This document shows positions 13,846 to 48,739 of a DNA stretch of 64,000 nucleotides, piece by piece. The notes under the pieces were generated by a model, which ran no database searches, was not told the origin of the DNA, and saw only the letters and a list, made by a program, of their open reading frames with translations. The DNA is taken from assembly GCF_000247815.1 (NCBI RefSeq), contig NC_021683.1, forward strand, positions 12,485,676 through 12,549,675, written 5' to 3'. The DNA comes from Ficedula albicollis. Its lineage: Eukaryota; Chordata; Aves; Passeriformes; Muscicapidae. Made by a program: the position numbers and the translations under genes. How positions within the stretch are numbered: the first letter of the stretch is position 1; each line of letters begins with the position of its first letter.

Positions 13846-16800
13846 TTTATTCACTATACTTATCCCTGGTTTTATTTATTTATTATTACTAAACGACTAA
13901 GGAAAAATAAATAGAAAGGTAAACCTACTTCCACTGGATAGGAGTTAGTGTTTTTCTACATAGAAAACAGATAGAAAGTGGGAGCTGTGGAGTCAGCAGT
14001 GAAGCTACAGCATTATTCCAGGAGGAGCTGCTCACTACAGTTAGTAAGGTGGTGCATTTAAAAATAAAATTCCCCCAGGAAAACTCCAGATAGCTATAGC
14101 TTACAGCAGGTGCTAATTGATAAGACACAAGTAGTATTTTCAGACTTGATTTTATACAGTACAACAATTCCTAAGTTTCCTAGGAATGTTGAAGGAAGGA
14201 CTAAAAGAAATGTGTAAACATAAAGGCACCTGTAAGTACACAAAACCAGCTAGTTCACCCAATATTCATGCTTTTTCATGACACTCTCACACTTCCAAGC
14301 CCCAAAGAAACAAATACAGCCGTAAGAATAATATTTTTAATTAATATTAATACAGAAAAAGCACATAGTACATTCCTTTCCAGCAGCAGCTCATTCAGCC
14401 CTACCATTGGAAAAAAACATAAATTAAGGCTAGTTGAGGGCAACCTGCTCCAATGGTTTGTTTCCCTTATGCCTTCTTGGAGACAGCCTGGTAAGCTTAA
14501 GAGACTATTTGTGCACAAAACATGGGATGTTTATTTAGCAAAACATCAAGAACAGATAAAAACATGCTTTGTTACAGTGGTAAAAATACACAGAGCTTTC
14601 AAGCTGCTTTTTACACCAGCTCAGCTGGGAAACCACACCAGTCTGGTAGTGCCTTGGCATTGTATGGAACAGGCAATTGTCAGGGATCATGGTGACCACG
14701 CTCAGCTACTCAGTGGAGTATAAAGTGCACGAGAAAAATAAGTGCATTGAAATGAACCATTTATGATCAAGAGCAATTCTTGTTACACACAGTACTTGCT
14801 TAAAATGGGAATATCTCACAGGCTGTTCAGTACAACACAGTACTACAATTTTCAAGAGCACAGAATCAGTATCACATATGAGAAAGACCTTTACTGAACA
14901 TAGATAGTTTTGTATTTTTTCCTCCAATTATCTCCCCGCCCAACAACAAGCCTTCTAATATAAATTATGGTGGGTTTGGTTGGGGTTTTCTTGAAGGATT
15001 TTCTTTGCTTGAATAAATCTGTAAGGCATCACCTTTAGCTAATACCTCCACTTTGCCCTCTATGTTCAAAATAAGCAATGATTTAGTGATTTATTCCATT
15101 TTGAACCCCTAGTTCTAAAAACGTTTAGAAGAACAGGCAAGTTGTATGGGGTGGAGGTTTTTTCCCCAATTACAAAAGTCTATGTCCTACAAAACTTTAC
15201 ATTTTTACAGGCTGTCAGGAACCATGTTGTCGATGTATTTTCCTACTCACAGATTAAGGCCACTGCTAGCAGTTCTTATGAACCAAACCATGAAGAATGA
15301 TCTATTAATCTGGGGGGACATTCGCCATATTAGGAAAAAAAAAAAAAAGAGAGAGAGAGAGTGAGAAAAAAGAATTGAGTGGGAGTTTTCCAAATGCATT
15401 AAACAACATAAATGTTGTGTGCTTAGTCACCGGAATCTTTGGGCATTACAGTTAACAACAATAGATGCTTAGAATGCAAGCTTCAAAATAGCTTATTCAA
15501 ATCCCCTACAAATATATGCTGAAGGCTAAAAAATCCCCAGAAAACCCCACCTTTTATACCCTTGCAATATAAGCTATTTTACAAGTTTCCTTTCACATTG
15601 AAATCACTTTTCTGTTTGTATATTCATTTCTCAGAAAGGAAATAAAATTGGGGTTATTTCTGTAACATTTCATTTACATTGCCAGATCACTTCCAATGCA
15701 GTGCAGTACAGCACACAGCAATACATTTTAGATTAAAAGAAGACTCTTCGATTGCCAAAACTGTATTTTTTGCATGCTATAGAAGACATCTCAGCCCTCT
15801 TAAGTGGTAAACAACAAACTAACCATGTAACCATACAGTGCTTACAAAACTATTTACCATTTTGCAATAATCTATAGTACATAAGGCAGGCTGTAAAGCA
15901 CTGCCTGCCTTTCCACACACAGTATTAGTCACCAAGAAGTGTGCACAGCAAAGAATATTCCCTATGTGTCCCACAGGAAGAGTCCACACTTTTCTCTTTT
16001 CCATTGAAAGGCCATAAGCTTGGAGGCAAGAACCCAAGTTCATTTGCACCCATCTGTATTAAGTCACTTCTGATAATCGAGTATGAATCCTGAAAAGCTG
16101 GATACTTTCCAGCTCTACAAAAGAATGGATATTTTGCTACAAGATTATTCACCTAGGAAACTGTAATATAGCTGCCAATTCCAATTCTCTCCTCTGACCA
16201 TAGCAGGTCCAAGGCTGTTCTCCAAGCTCAGGTAGGAAGAAGCAACTATATATAATGAGGCTGAGGGGGGTTGGCAAGATAACACCAGTGGAAGACATGA
16301 AATTAATGCACTGGGAAAGTAAAAAATAAATCTAGGGCTAGGGAAGAGAAAGAATCCAGACATTCAGACTGATCTCCTGGGTGCAGGTTTGTGCTTGGGC
16401 CTGTCACTGCTTGGACCTTCTTCCAGGTTGGGACACAATGGGCCTGGTTACAGAATCCATCACCCAAAACCTCTCTGATTTTTTTCAGGAGAGAAAGAGG
16501 TCAAGAGCTCTGTACTGAAACAAAAAAAGAGTTTTGCCAAGGAGCACAGACTGATAAATAAGGCAAGGGAACATACATGAAAGCCAGGAGACTCTTCCAG
16601 TCAAAAGCAGCTGTGACACCTCTAATAGCCTTGTTGCTCTTGAGTGAAAGATTAGAGCACACTTCATGCAAAGGCTAATGGAACAAATCAACCCCCTCAG
16701 CACCCCCTGCTTCACACAGATCAGTCCTTCAAGAAGTTTTTCAAACCTCACTCTACTACCGCACAATGGCGGAGCGTGTCCCAAAGAAAGGCTCTAGGTT

Positions 16801-18210
16801 TTCCAAGAAAAACAAAGTAACCACACTTTCTACAATAAGGGATCAGTCTCCTTTGCCTTTAAAACAGTGGCTTTTTCAATGTGGCTTTTCCTCTGTTATA
16901 TTTTGTTATCTCTTCCCTTCTACAGACTTGATCCCAAAAAGGACGTTTCCATACAAAACAGCTTAAGAGTTTAAAATGTACGGTTCAGATAGATGCAATT
17001 TGTACGACCAGATGTTACTGTATATATAGAGTTGCATGTTTGCTAGTCAGTGTAGACAGAAGTAGCTAAAAGGCAACTAAAACAACAGTATTTAATTGCA
17101 AACAGGAACCAACAGACTTCAAAGTATATTACTTTACATTAACACAGATTTTGCAGCTTTTCAAGTTAGTTTTCATCAGGTACTTGGTACACAGTAAAAC
17201 TGTGATCTACCTTTATTTATAGTTTCATCTTCCCAGGCAGAGATTTTTAATATTCTCTTTTTAATATTACTAATCCTGAAATGAAGAGTCAGATGTATAA
17301 CATATTCCCAGGCAGTAGCTTAATGTACTGTAGAAAAGTCAGTTTTGTTTACCAAGGACTAGAATTCACTTCAGTAACGTTCCCTGAGACAATCCATGAT
17401 TTTATTGTTTTGTCCTAGAATCATTTGTGTACAGTTGCTGTTCTGTTCCAGACTGCTTTGTTTCTTTAAAAATAGACACTTAGAAAAAGACATCTGTTAA
17501 CTTTCATTGCTAATTTTATATTTTAGCAATTATGCTTTCCCTTAATTCCCTCTTCTTTTCCTCTCTTTCCCCTCCAAAAGTTGCAAGTTAACAACACAGC
17601 AAGTCTGTGTGCTTGATTTTTGCAAGACAGGGATTCAGATCTTTAAATGAATGTTAATATTTGGAACTGAAGAGAATGTAGTAGATAACAGAACATAATA
17701 TGAAATGAGCAGTCTAAAATTTATCTTACTCGAACTAAAGTTATTCTCTCTTTGAGAGAGAATCTATGGTGCTAAAAAGATAAAGGTTGAGGAGACAGGG
17801 TGGGGGTAGAGAAAAATATGAGAATCATCATCCCTGTCCATAGAAATGCACTGAGCTAGAATACTGTTTCTTTACTTTCCCAACAGACTAAGGAGATTTC
17901 TCCTGATACAATTTCACCTTTAACATTTCAAAAAAGCCTGTGTATCATCAATGCACTTAAAGCTTTTAAGTTTTAGTAACTTAACTTTGTTTATAAAACA
18001 AACACACACAAGCACACTTCCTAGAGTGCAAAATGCTTAAATACTTCAGTGACAGAACTCCATATGTAATTTTTGGAACAGTAAATTCTCTTGATGTCAT
18101 AGTCAACTTCTTCCATTGCCAGCAACGGTTGCAGTGAACTACCCAAAACTGCAGCAAACCGAAGAGTAGGTAACTCTGTATTGTCTCTTCAGTTCTGCAG
18201 AGATCCTGGT
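13846..18210 (-). other. CYLD: probable long 3' UTR of CYLD
   Basis: No splice-supported coding sequence occurs between the CYLD stop codon and the GC island at 13.7 kb. Human CYLD mRNA has a 3' UTR of several kilobases. Minus-strand AATAAA signals (TTTATT on the plus strand) occur at 17212-17217, 14530-14535, 13871-13880 and 13846-13851, so the end cannot be chosen from sequence alone. The segment is AT-rich, with an A/GA simple repeat at about 15340-15364. Small frames inside it show no family resemblance. Confidence 0.5.
15339..15364. repeat. A-run followed by (GA)n
   Basis: A run of A followed by GAGAGAGAGAGAG, within the probable CYLD 3' UTR. Confidence 0.85.
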
Positions 18211-36787
<18,577 letters not shown>

Positions 36788-38226
36788 TGTGATTAAAACT
36801 TTAAAAGCTGCACAGAAGTCTTCAAGAAAAATAAGTTCTTGATTTATGTGCAGTGATCTTTCCAAATTCTACTGGGGGGTCCAATCTTTGTGAAACAATG
36901 CAATATTCATTTTGCAAAGAAACACATTCAGAGCAGAAAGTCTAGAATAAAAAGAAAAGAAAAAAGACAAAATTGAATTAGGTAAGTTCAGCTAGTCTTA
37001 AGTAAAACATAAACCAATTTAAATCTGTGACCAGACTCATTCCTCATACAGATCAGAGCTCAGCAAAATGCAAGGCAGTGACCATAGTCCCAGAACAGTC
37101 ACTGTACTGCTGATCATGGACAGACCCATTTACCCATTTCTGTTCCTTATTGCTGTGTATTTCATTTCCTTCTTTAGTTCCTTGAAAAAAAGGTTTGTGG
37201 AAAACATATAATGAAATGCAGCGAACAAAGAAAACACACATAAATGAAACCAAAAAGAAAATCTAAGTGCAAATGAACACAAATAAACAACCTGCTCTAG
37301 TTTACAAACGATATTTTAATGCAACTTTCCACTATAAAGCTATTTTCCCATGTTTAGTGACTACTTATTTCTGACAAAGTGCACTGCATCTGTCATCCTG
37401 TATAACATTTTGATTTAGTGAAGCAGAAAATTGTGTTGACAAAATAGAGCAGCAGAAAATGGAAACTTTAGTGACTTATAACAGCCATTTCTTTAATAGA
37501 AATGGACAGTTCCAGTAATATACAATATATGAAAACCAAATTAAGTCAGTATTGCAACATGCAATTCTCAGAAAAAAACTGGAGGCTCTTACTTTTATCA
37601 TTCTAGAAAGATAATTCACTTCAACAAAGTAAGACATACCTCACTTTCAGTTATTAAAATACCACAGAGCAAATACCTTAGTTAAACATCATCTTTAGAA
37701 ATACAGTTCACAACCAACAAATTGAAAAAGAACAATTTGAAAATACTTCTTTGAGCATATGTGTCTATAGTTTTGATCATAGTGGATACATGAAGAAAGA
37801 TCTGCAGTACCTTAGCAAGATTTGCTCTTCTAAAGATGACAGCAAAGGGTAGTATACAAGTTCAGAATGCATTGTCACAGAAATTTTCCTGTTCCCAATC
37901 TGTGATGCCACAGTTTGCACTCAGCTAAAGGGCAATCTCAATGACTATTTATACCTAAAGGCAAATAATCTTTGTCCTTGTGCCTAGGTACCCTATTTCT
38001 CCACAAATTTTTCTGATGGCATTCAAACACCACAAAATCTATTGCTGTCTGAACCTAGGTTTAGAAGCTACTAAAAAGCATTGAAGTCCAGTAGTCCTGT
38101 AATTATTCTCCTCATCTTTTTAAACAGACAGGGTATTTAACAAAACTCGTTCCCCAAAGAAAAGCAGTAACTACAGACAACCTGAAATTTGGGCAAAGTC
38201 TCATCTTTCAGATCCTAGGCACTCAC

Positions 38227-38353
38227 ACATCCTGTGCTGCCTTGCTGAGGCTCCTGTACCATCTGCATCTGTGACACGTGGGGTCAGTGTCACCACCACA
38301 CTTCCACACTGCTGCTGCTGCAGCACAAGGAGTTCTGGGGCTTAATGTGGAAC
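38227..38353 (-). other. CYLD: candidate CYLD 5' untranslated exon
   Basis: This segment sits between a good acceptor (TTAATTCTTTTGCAG, AG at 38355-38354) and a consensus GTGAGT donor at 38226-38221, upstream of the first coding exon. It is GC-richer than its surroundings and contains CAG repeats but no maintained frame. Human CYLD has several non-coding first exons, so it may be one; only the splice signals support this. Confidence 0.35.
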
Positions 38354-40411
38354 CTGCAAAAGAATTAAAGTAATCTGAGGGGCAGGATCCAGGCAGCTCC
38401 AGACTTCACTGAAGGAAAGTCTGGTAGATCATCCATGTGTTTCCAAGCTAAAAAATATTCTTCCTCACTTTCATTTGATATACATAAATGAACTATGTTC
38501 TTTGATGATTAACAAAACAGTGGTGTGAGCATGAGATTGAAATAGTTTATGTGGAAATTGATGAAGAACATAGCAAGATTCCCCCCTCCTGTCCCACATG
38601 GAAACATGATTAAATGACCATTAGCTTTGGTAAGTCTACTCAGATGGTAAAACAAGAATGTCACACAAGTTTTGACTAGTTCCCTCCCTTTACTTTTTTC
38701 ACACAATAGGAAAAAAAAAAATGTCTTGTTCTTCATAGCTCCTTTTTATGTTCTCTAGAACACTTACATTCTTTCAAGAGCTGACACACTTCACTTTCCT
38801 TTTTTCTTAGAGCCATTCCCCAAAGTTTCTCTATTCCCAGTAGACTGCAAACAAGTATCTCTGACAATACAAGGATTCTGATTTTTCCTACTTCATTTAC
38901 AGAAATAATTAATTTTAATTTTAGTAAGTATGCATGGAAATAATATATTAAAAGAGAAAGTCTGTTCAACAGTTTAAAATAGATTAATTGATTTATTTGT
39001 AAAATAAGATTTATCACATTTATTTTTAATAAATATATCTTGTTTGCAAGTCCATTGCTGCAACAACACAATCTTCGCATCTTTACTAGTAAAGAACTCA
39101 GTGTGAAACTTGTCAAAGGCTGCATTTAGATTATGTAATAACTTTATGTGGTGTGTGGTCAGTGTTTCAAAGTCCTAGCCACCCACAGAAATGTTACTAA
39201 ATCCACTGGGTATAGTACCAAAAGGCTTTCCTTTATTAAAGAGTTCATTGTCACTATATAAAAATGCCTTCCTTTAAAAGCTTATCTACAACCACTGTCC
39301 CATACAGCTTTAAAAGCTAAGTACCCTTCTTTTAGAATAATACAAGTGATAAAGTAGTATTTTAAGAAGGTGTTTTAAGATTGTTAGAAGGACATTAAAT
39401 TTTGGCAATCTATCAAAATTACATTTACATACACCACTGATCTTAGGATTAATTTTTACAGCCATTTTTCATGGAATTCTGTGAGTAAAGTAAAATCTTT
39501 GCTGAACAAACAGCACAGTTGCATCAGACTATGACCAGAATAATCTATTGTCACTACAGAGACATGAGAATAACAGTTTGCTCTGAAATTCAAGAACTCT
39601 GTTTCTACCCTGCAGGAGCTTCAGATGAACTATATAAAGATATTTAAACCAGCTATCAGGTTTCAGAATGAACACACGTCTGCGGCTCTGATTCAGAGTA
39701 TACAATGAAAAGGATAAAATAAACTGTACAGTTTGTTTTAGAAAACTGACACTTTAATACCAAAAATAATTAAACCACCAGAGATGCAAAGTGCTGCTCC
39801 TCAACAGCCCAAAACCAATTTTCATAGGAAGGTTAAAACTAGGAGCAATGAAATTTAGTTGTACAGAGAATTACATGTCGGCAATACAAGTCACGAGTGG
39901 AATAAATAGAAACTGCTTCTTAAAACAGTGGTCGAAACTGTAGTACAAAGATGTTCATACTGGTAACATGATTCCTAAAAGAAAAGGCACCTGCAGTTGT
40001 GTTCGGCTTTACAAATCTGATACAAATAATCTCTGTGAGAGGAAGAACAGGAATCGTTCTCAAGGGCCAGAATGCTGTGGCGTTATGAGATTTACCCACG
40101 CGGCCGCTCTGCAGACACGCCGCGGCCAGTCCTCCCCAAAACATGAAATACGTGTGCTCAGATTCCGAAATGATCCCGAATATCGTATTTCACTGGGTTC
40201 TCTCACGGAGTGTTTCACGGCAAGGCACGGCCGGGAGACCCACAAGGCTCCGTGCAAGGATCCGCTTTGGAGAATAATTATCCTCCCTCTCAAACCTGAG
40301 CATTTTCTTTCCTCCCCGGGCGGCTTTACGCAGGACGGGGAAGGAAAGTCCCGAAACACTTGTGGAGTCGCCAACGCGCTGCTGGCGATTGAGGCTGAAG
40401 TGTGGGAAAGG

Positions 40412-40427
40412 NNNNNNNNNNNNNNNN
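40412..40427. other. assembly gap (16 N)
   Basis: Sixteen Ns flanked on both sides by GGGAAAGG-like sequence, immediately before the longest poly-G run. The repeated flank suggests a failed overlap join. Confidence 0.97.
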
Positions 40428-40433
40428 GGGAAA

Positions 40434-41407
<974 letters not shown>

Positions 41408-41431
41408 CGGATGGCGGAACCCTCCCCCGGG
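41408..41431. repeat. 24-base direct repeat, left copy
   Basis: CGGATGGCGGAACCCTCCCC plus CGGG is repeated exactly at 41899-41922, 491 bases further on, and both copies are preceded by Gs. After this copy the sequence continues as GGGCGCTGATTGG; after the right copy it runs into the adapter. The unique segment between poly-G runs therefore begins and ends with the same sequence. Confidence 0.9.
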
Positions 41432-41852
41432 GGGCGCTGATTGGTCGATAGGGACGAGCGGGCGGGACTTCTGGCACTCCGGAGGCGCTGATTGGATGGT
41501 GCGCGCGTGCCCCCAGCGGCGGGGTGGGTGCCGCGCCCTGGTCCCGGCCCTGCGCGGGGGCTGCGCTCCCTCCCGGCCTGAGGGCTGCGCTGCTCGAGCC
41601 CGCCCCGCCCCAGCCCCAGCCCCAGCCCCAGCCCCAGGCCATGCCCGCCCTGGGGAGGGACACGCCGAGTCCTGAGCAGGAGCCGATGTCGCTGTCCCCG
41701 GTGCGCGCAGCACGGCGGGGCGGGACAGGCGCTCCCCGGGAGGCGGCCGAGACACGGCGGTGCAGTCAGGAACGTCCCCGGCCGGGGGCACAGCTACGGC
41801 GGGATCAAGCGAGCGCTATTGGTGTCGAGCACCGCCAGTCACGAGCGGATCC

Positions 41853-41862
41853 GGGGGTTTCC
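41853..41862. promoter_or_regulatory. consensus NF-kB site in the CYLD island
   Basis: GGGGGTTTCC matches GGGRNWYYCC at every position. CYLD is a reported NF-kB target that provides negative feedback, so a kB site in its promoter is plausible. One match in GC-rich DNA can arise by chance. Confidence 0.45.
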
Positions 41863-41922
41863 AGCGCATCGCGCTTGTATGAGCCGCAGGGGAGGGGGCG
41901 GATGGCGGAACCCTCCCCCGGG

Positions 41923-42792
<870 letters not shown>

Positions 42793-42960
42793 CCGTGTGC
42801 GCTGGGGGAGGCTGGAGCGGGTTCGGCCGTGCCGGTGCGCCGGAGCGGCTCCCCCTGCACGGCCCGACCTTCCCGCCCTGAGCTCGGCCGGTTCCCAGCG
42901 GCCGCAGAGGCCCCAGAGCCTGCTCGCGGTGTCAGCCTTCGTCCGGCTTCAGTACCCGCT

Positions 42961-45900
42961 TCTGAAATGTTTTTACTCCCAAGAAATTGAAGTAATGCTA
43001 CTGAATATTTCGTGTAATAGAAGCCAAATGTAGTTCCTCCTTAACCGACCTACTTTTGATTGTGCCTGTCATCTGAGTGCTGCGCTATTCTATCCACTTA
43101 GCAACTTGCACTGTTCCTCTTATTCTACCCACTGCTGTTTATAGATAGTGAGCTCTGCTTAAATTATGAATGAGAGAATGAACCCTGGAATAGAAGGGAG
43201 TTTCTCAACAGGACAGGTTTAAAGGCTCCATTCACACATTCGGCATTTCAAAAAACATTTATTTCAGAGTAGATTTGTTTTTATTAATGTAGTATTCTAA
43301 ACCAGTGCTTTAAATTTAAAGTATTTCTAAAGTTTTGCACTTTTAGAAGTGGACTTCCTACAGGGAAGCATCTTTTAAGGGTACAGAATTTGATCATGTA
43401 CCTCAGGAGGTTACAGTAATATTATAGGCACATAAATAAACACTTCCCTGGTTTCTTAGCATTTGTAGCACTCCCTTAATATATGTTTTTCATGTAATTT
43501 AGTAAAGGTGTTCCATTTAATCCTGTTCCCCATAGCTCTCCAGCATCCAGAGACAGTCAGTAAGCAGGTCCAGTGCAGCCCCAAATCAGGGCAGAGTGCC
43601 CATTTCTAAGCTCTGAAGCACTGTGAGTCACTACCAAGGATTTTGCTAGGAAGATGGAAAGACAGAACAGGGGCTTTTATTTGTGTGGGTATGTGCAAGA
43701 TGGAAAGGACACAGACACCAGCAGGGGCTTTTTGGGGACTCCTGAGGAAACAATGAGATTCTATTTACTGTGGAATGAATGCTCACACTAATCATTCCGG
43801 CTAGTTCCTTAAAAGAAAAATTACATTTCAAAGTCTCATTTAATTTTTAAACAATAAATAGCATTGAAAAGATACTGTACTTAACAATATACTAAGATGT
43901 ATGCCTTCCTCATTTTGCAGAAGAGCACTCAGTAACCCCAAGCCATGCTCTGCTGATCCTCAAGGTGGCTATCTACACACAGCTGCTGCAGCCTCTGCTT
44001 GTGGAGCTGCCTTTTACGCTACTGCAATCTGCATTAACATGTCTGCTATAAATTCTGTTTTCCCAAATTTCTTTATGTTTACATTTTGGGTATAAATAAA
44101 TCACACATGGAACATGACTGTAAGAATTAGCCAAAGTACACCATAATTATATGTGAGAAGAAAAGGGGACAGACACATTATGAGCATAAAATACCAAACT
44201 GCTTGATAGGAATGACTGCATGTAGTGTTCCTAATAACTCACAACCAAATATTTTAAAACAATCTGTATTCCATGTAATTATGCACTTAACCCTCTATGA
44301 ATTCATCAGGACAAATGACCAACATGGCCCATTCACAAAGCCTGTCATTCTGCAGACAGAGCAGTGCTTGTTACATCTAACCCAAGTTAATATCCTATTG
44401 ACCCACTGGGCTTGCACACAGCTCCGTGTCACTGACAGACCACAGATGAAAGGCAGGCCAAGACTGCTGTTTACTCTAAAGCTCCTTCATACTCCTTTAG
44501 AAGTATAAAGGAGTTATAAAGTGATAACAGGACTTTGGCAGTGTACAATGGGCCTGCTATGTCTCTTTTATGTTGACAACCCTGTCAGTAACACCAGCAC
44601 GAGACATTTGCCATTAAACAGCAAATGATTTCTTTAAACCACACTCTTGTTAAGAGAGACATGTTTTGTAATAATGAAATATGGTAAACAAATTCCACTT
44701 CCAAATGACACAACACTGTGCAATTACATATTATAGCATAGCATGGAATTTTGTGCTGTGCCAGGATAGGAATATGGTATTTATTTATCACAGCATTGCC
44801 CCAAAAGTGCAGAATATTCATCAAAACAGATGATTTTTTTTTCTGCTAATTCAAACATAGAAGTAGTTGGTATTTATCCAGCTGCCTTGAAATAAACAGA
44901 GAGGAAAGGTTCTTCTAGAAGCATCAAAGACAATATGACTGCATTTTCTAAATATTAGTTATGTGATGGAAAGAGGCTTGGATAAATATGTCAGGTTTTT
45001 CTGCCTCCCTTGTTTGTTTAGGGCTTTTTGTCATTATCTACTGTTCTAGTGAACCATTTAGTCAAATAAATCATGTTCAGCTAAATAGTTTGGGGCTTGA
45101 GATGGAAAAGAAGCACAGACTGTGAAGCTGCCTGAAGCTGCCCTTCTTAGGACAGAAGCTGAAGAGTATTTTGTAACAGGGATATTACAGCTACATTCTT
45201 TAACAAGAATTAGACCTTGCTCTGCCTGTGATAAAATGCCAATAAAATCTGCCAGAAAATTGCATTTCATATATGACATTGGTTTAGCTCCCAAATTTTC
45301 CTGCTGATACCAGCTTTGTAGTCTGTGGTTAAATATTGTATCTGGGTTTGTGTAATATGTGTGATTGGGAAAATGGGAACTGCCCAGATCGGGGTATAAG
45401 TCAAAGCAGAATGTTTGACACTGGAGCAGGAGTCCCTTTTGGTTCTTTCACTATTAAAAGCACACAGCCTTTCAATAGTGGCAGGCATCCTTTACATGGA
45501 ATCACAATGCTGCCTCATCTCTCTGCTGGTCACCAAGTTTTGGCCACAAACTTTCCAATTATTCTTCTTAAAATGAGTCATTTCATCTCAAATGGGTATG
45601 GAGGACATAATTCACGTGGCAACCACCTTTTGTGCAATACACTGTTATGGTTTTAAACTTGCCTCACTCCTGCATTATTGCAGAGCACACTTCTCCCATA
45701 TCCCCTTGGCAGGTGCATTTTAACACCAATGCTCTTTATGTCTGACAGAGTCAGTGCTTTCACAGAATACAACCTGAGTCAGTGCTTTCACAGAATACAA
45801 CCTCGGAGTGAGCCACTGCATCAGGATCCCTTTTCCATCCCTGACAACAACAGAGAATGCTTTTCCATTAAGATCTACCACAGCTTGATGAGTATTAAGG

Positions 45901-47640
45901 TAAACTGATGGTGTAAGTGCACTTGCCCATCTCTCAGAATACTTTGCTGCCATTATGAAAATTTTCTTTTCTACTGCTTAACTTTTACAAAATATTTGAC
46001 TTTTGGAAGCATAGCTGAAAATATAAAAGGAAATATAGTTATGCATTCTGCTAGCAAACAACACTGTGTACTGCAGTGTGTTTTGCATGTGTTAATCAAG
46101 TAGACATTTAGGAAAGTAAAATGCTGCCAGACTAACAGCACTGGGTCCCAGTGAAGGGCAAGGTGCTGTTTGGACCACACCTGAGCTCCTGGGAGCAGGA
46201 TGAGGAGTAGCAGCCTGCCAAACCTGCTGTGCATGTCACAGCTCCTGGGCATGAGGAACACCCTCAGGAACCAGCTGTGACCATAATAGCTGACTCTACT
46301 GAGGCAGACAAAAGCCTTGTAGAGCACCCTTGATTTGTAAATATAATAATACATTTCATTTCTTTCAGTCATCCAGCTTAATTTTACTAGAATTTACTTA
46401 TTCTGAAATAATTGAAAGTAGAGGTCACACTTAATGTACTGAAAAATGTACTTTTTTCCTTTCACTTTACCAAGAACAGGACAATGGCACTAAGCATCAC
46501 AAAATAATACACTGCTTTTTGGCAACACATAAATTAACTGATTCTGAATTCAAAGTTTAGATACATCTGTAAACTGTCAGCGTGAGTGAAATACACTGAA
46601 ATTTGCCTTGTTTTTTGCTCACAATTGTAACCAAACCCATAAATCTAGCTTTAGAGGAATGAGAGCAGTGCCAGAAACCCATGCCTTGTCTACACTTAAA
46701 AGAGTTGGCTGGTACAGCTCCACCTTAGAGCTGAATTGGCAAGCACAGATTTCTTTTCGGGTATAACTTAAATCACTTTTCTCTTGGAATACACTAAAGT
46801 GGCCGAAGGGCTCTGCCAATATAACAGCACCTACTCCAGGGCTTTTGCCAGTGTGGTTGTAGCTGAATGCAAAAGATTTTTCATCATTCTGACAGCTATT
46901 TTGGCAAAACTCCTACATTTAGACCAAGTCCAAGTTAAAGTTGGCATTGTTTTATGTTGCAAATAGAGCAGAAGAGAAGCATTACCAGTTTATGGCCCTG
47001 GTTTTACATTATTTTAAATTGTTTGTTCTAAAGGAATGTGTGGGGCAGGATCCATGTGGTCCTTTGGATGGTTGCCTCCCACATTTGTGCTGCATTAAAA
47101 TTGCTTGGTTTTCAGTGACTGAGCTTTGGCAGTGGGGAAACTTACCTTACTAAAAAAAGATAGTGTCCATATTATTTACCCCAGAAACAGCTATCCTGAT
47201 GGTTTAAAGCAAATTTCCAAACTGAAGTGAGCTCCTAAAGGAAGCATCTGGGCTGAAGGACACGTGGATTAATACATAACTCTTCATTTTGTCCTCAGTT
47301 CAACAATGAATGTAAGCACATAAAGGATTAATTTTAGGCACACTCGTAAGCCCATCTCAAGTTTAGTAATCATGTCAGATATGATAATGCCCCTATTTGA
47401 ATTTTAATTGAGCAGATATTTTAAATTAATCATGTGTTCTGTACTGTGCAGAATCAGGATTCCTGTCAGAACTGCAAGTTTACACAGAGCAAGGCTGTTT
47501 GTTGTGATGCCATCTGCATTTTCTTTCCTGAGCTGGATGTTAAGCCTGTATTTTAAAGACATCCCAAAGAGCATTATTTTTCCACATAAGTACATTTTAC
47601 ATACTTAGCTCTTTTCCCCCCTAATCTCCCTTTTCTAAGT
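42961..47640. other. CYLD-SNX20 spacer, no coding exon seen
   Basis: Unique AT-rich sequence with only short frames. No CARD, NACHT or leucine-rich-repeat coding segment is visible on either strand, although NOD2 occupies this place in mammals. The 28-bp tandem duplication at 45748-45803 is the only clear repeat. Confidence 0.6.
45748..45803. repeat. perfect 28-bp tandem duplication
   Basis: GAGTCAGTGCTTTCACAGAA plus TACAACCT occurs twice, back to back without a mismatch (45748-45775 and 45776-45803). It lies in the CYLD-SNX20 spacer and looks recent. Confidence 0.95.
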
Positions 47641-47716
47641 GTTGTTTTGGCCTCAGAAGCACGTGCAGAGCAGCTTGCAGCTGGTTGCAAGGTTTGCTGG
47701 TGGGATGTGCGCGATG

Positions 47717-48730
<1,014 letters not shown>

Positions 48731-48739
48731 GGCCCCCGG

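Noticed and set aside
14268..14723. 151-codon plus-strand frame
   Set aside because: It lies antisense in the probable CYLD 3' UTR, has no recognisable domain, and is within the length expected by chance.
36788..36865. 26-residue N-terminal extension of CYLD in frame with the first exon
   Set aside because: The apparent start is a TTG; no ATG precedes 36787 in frame before the TAG, and vertebrate CYLD begins at the MNSGLWSQE position.
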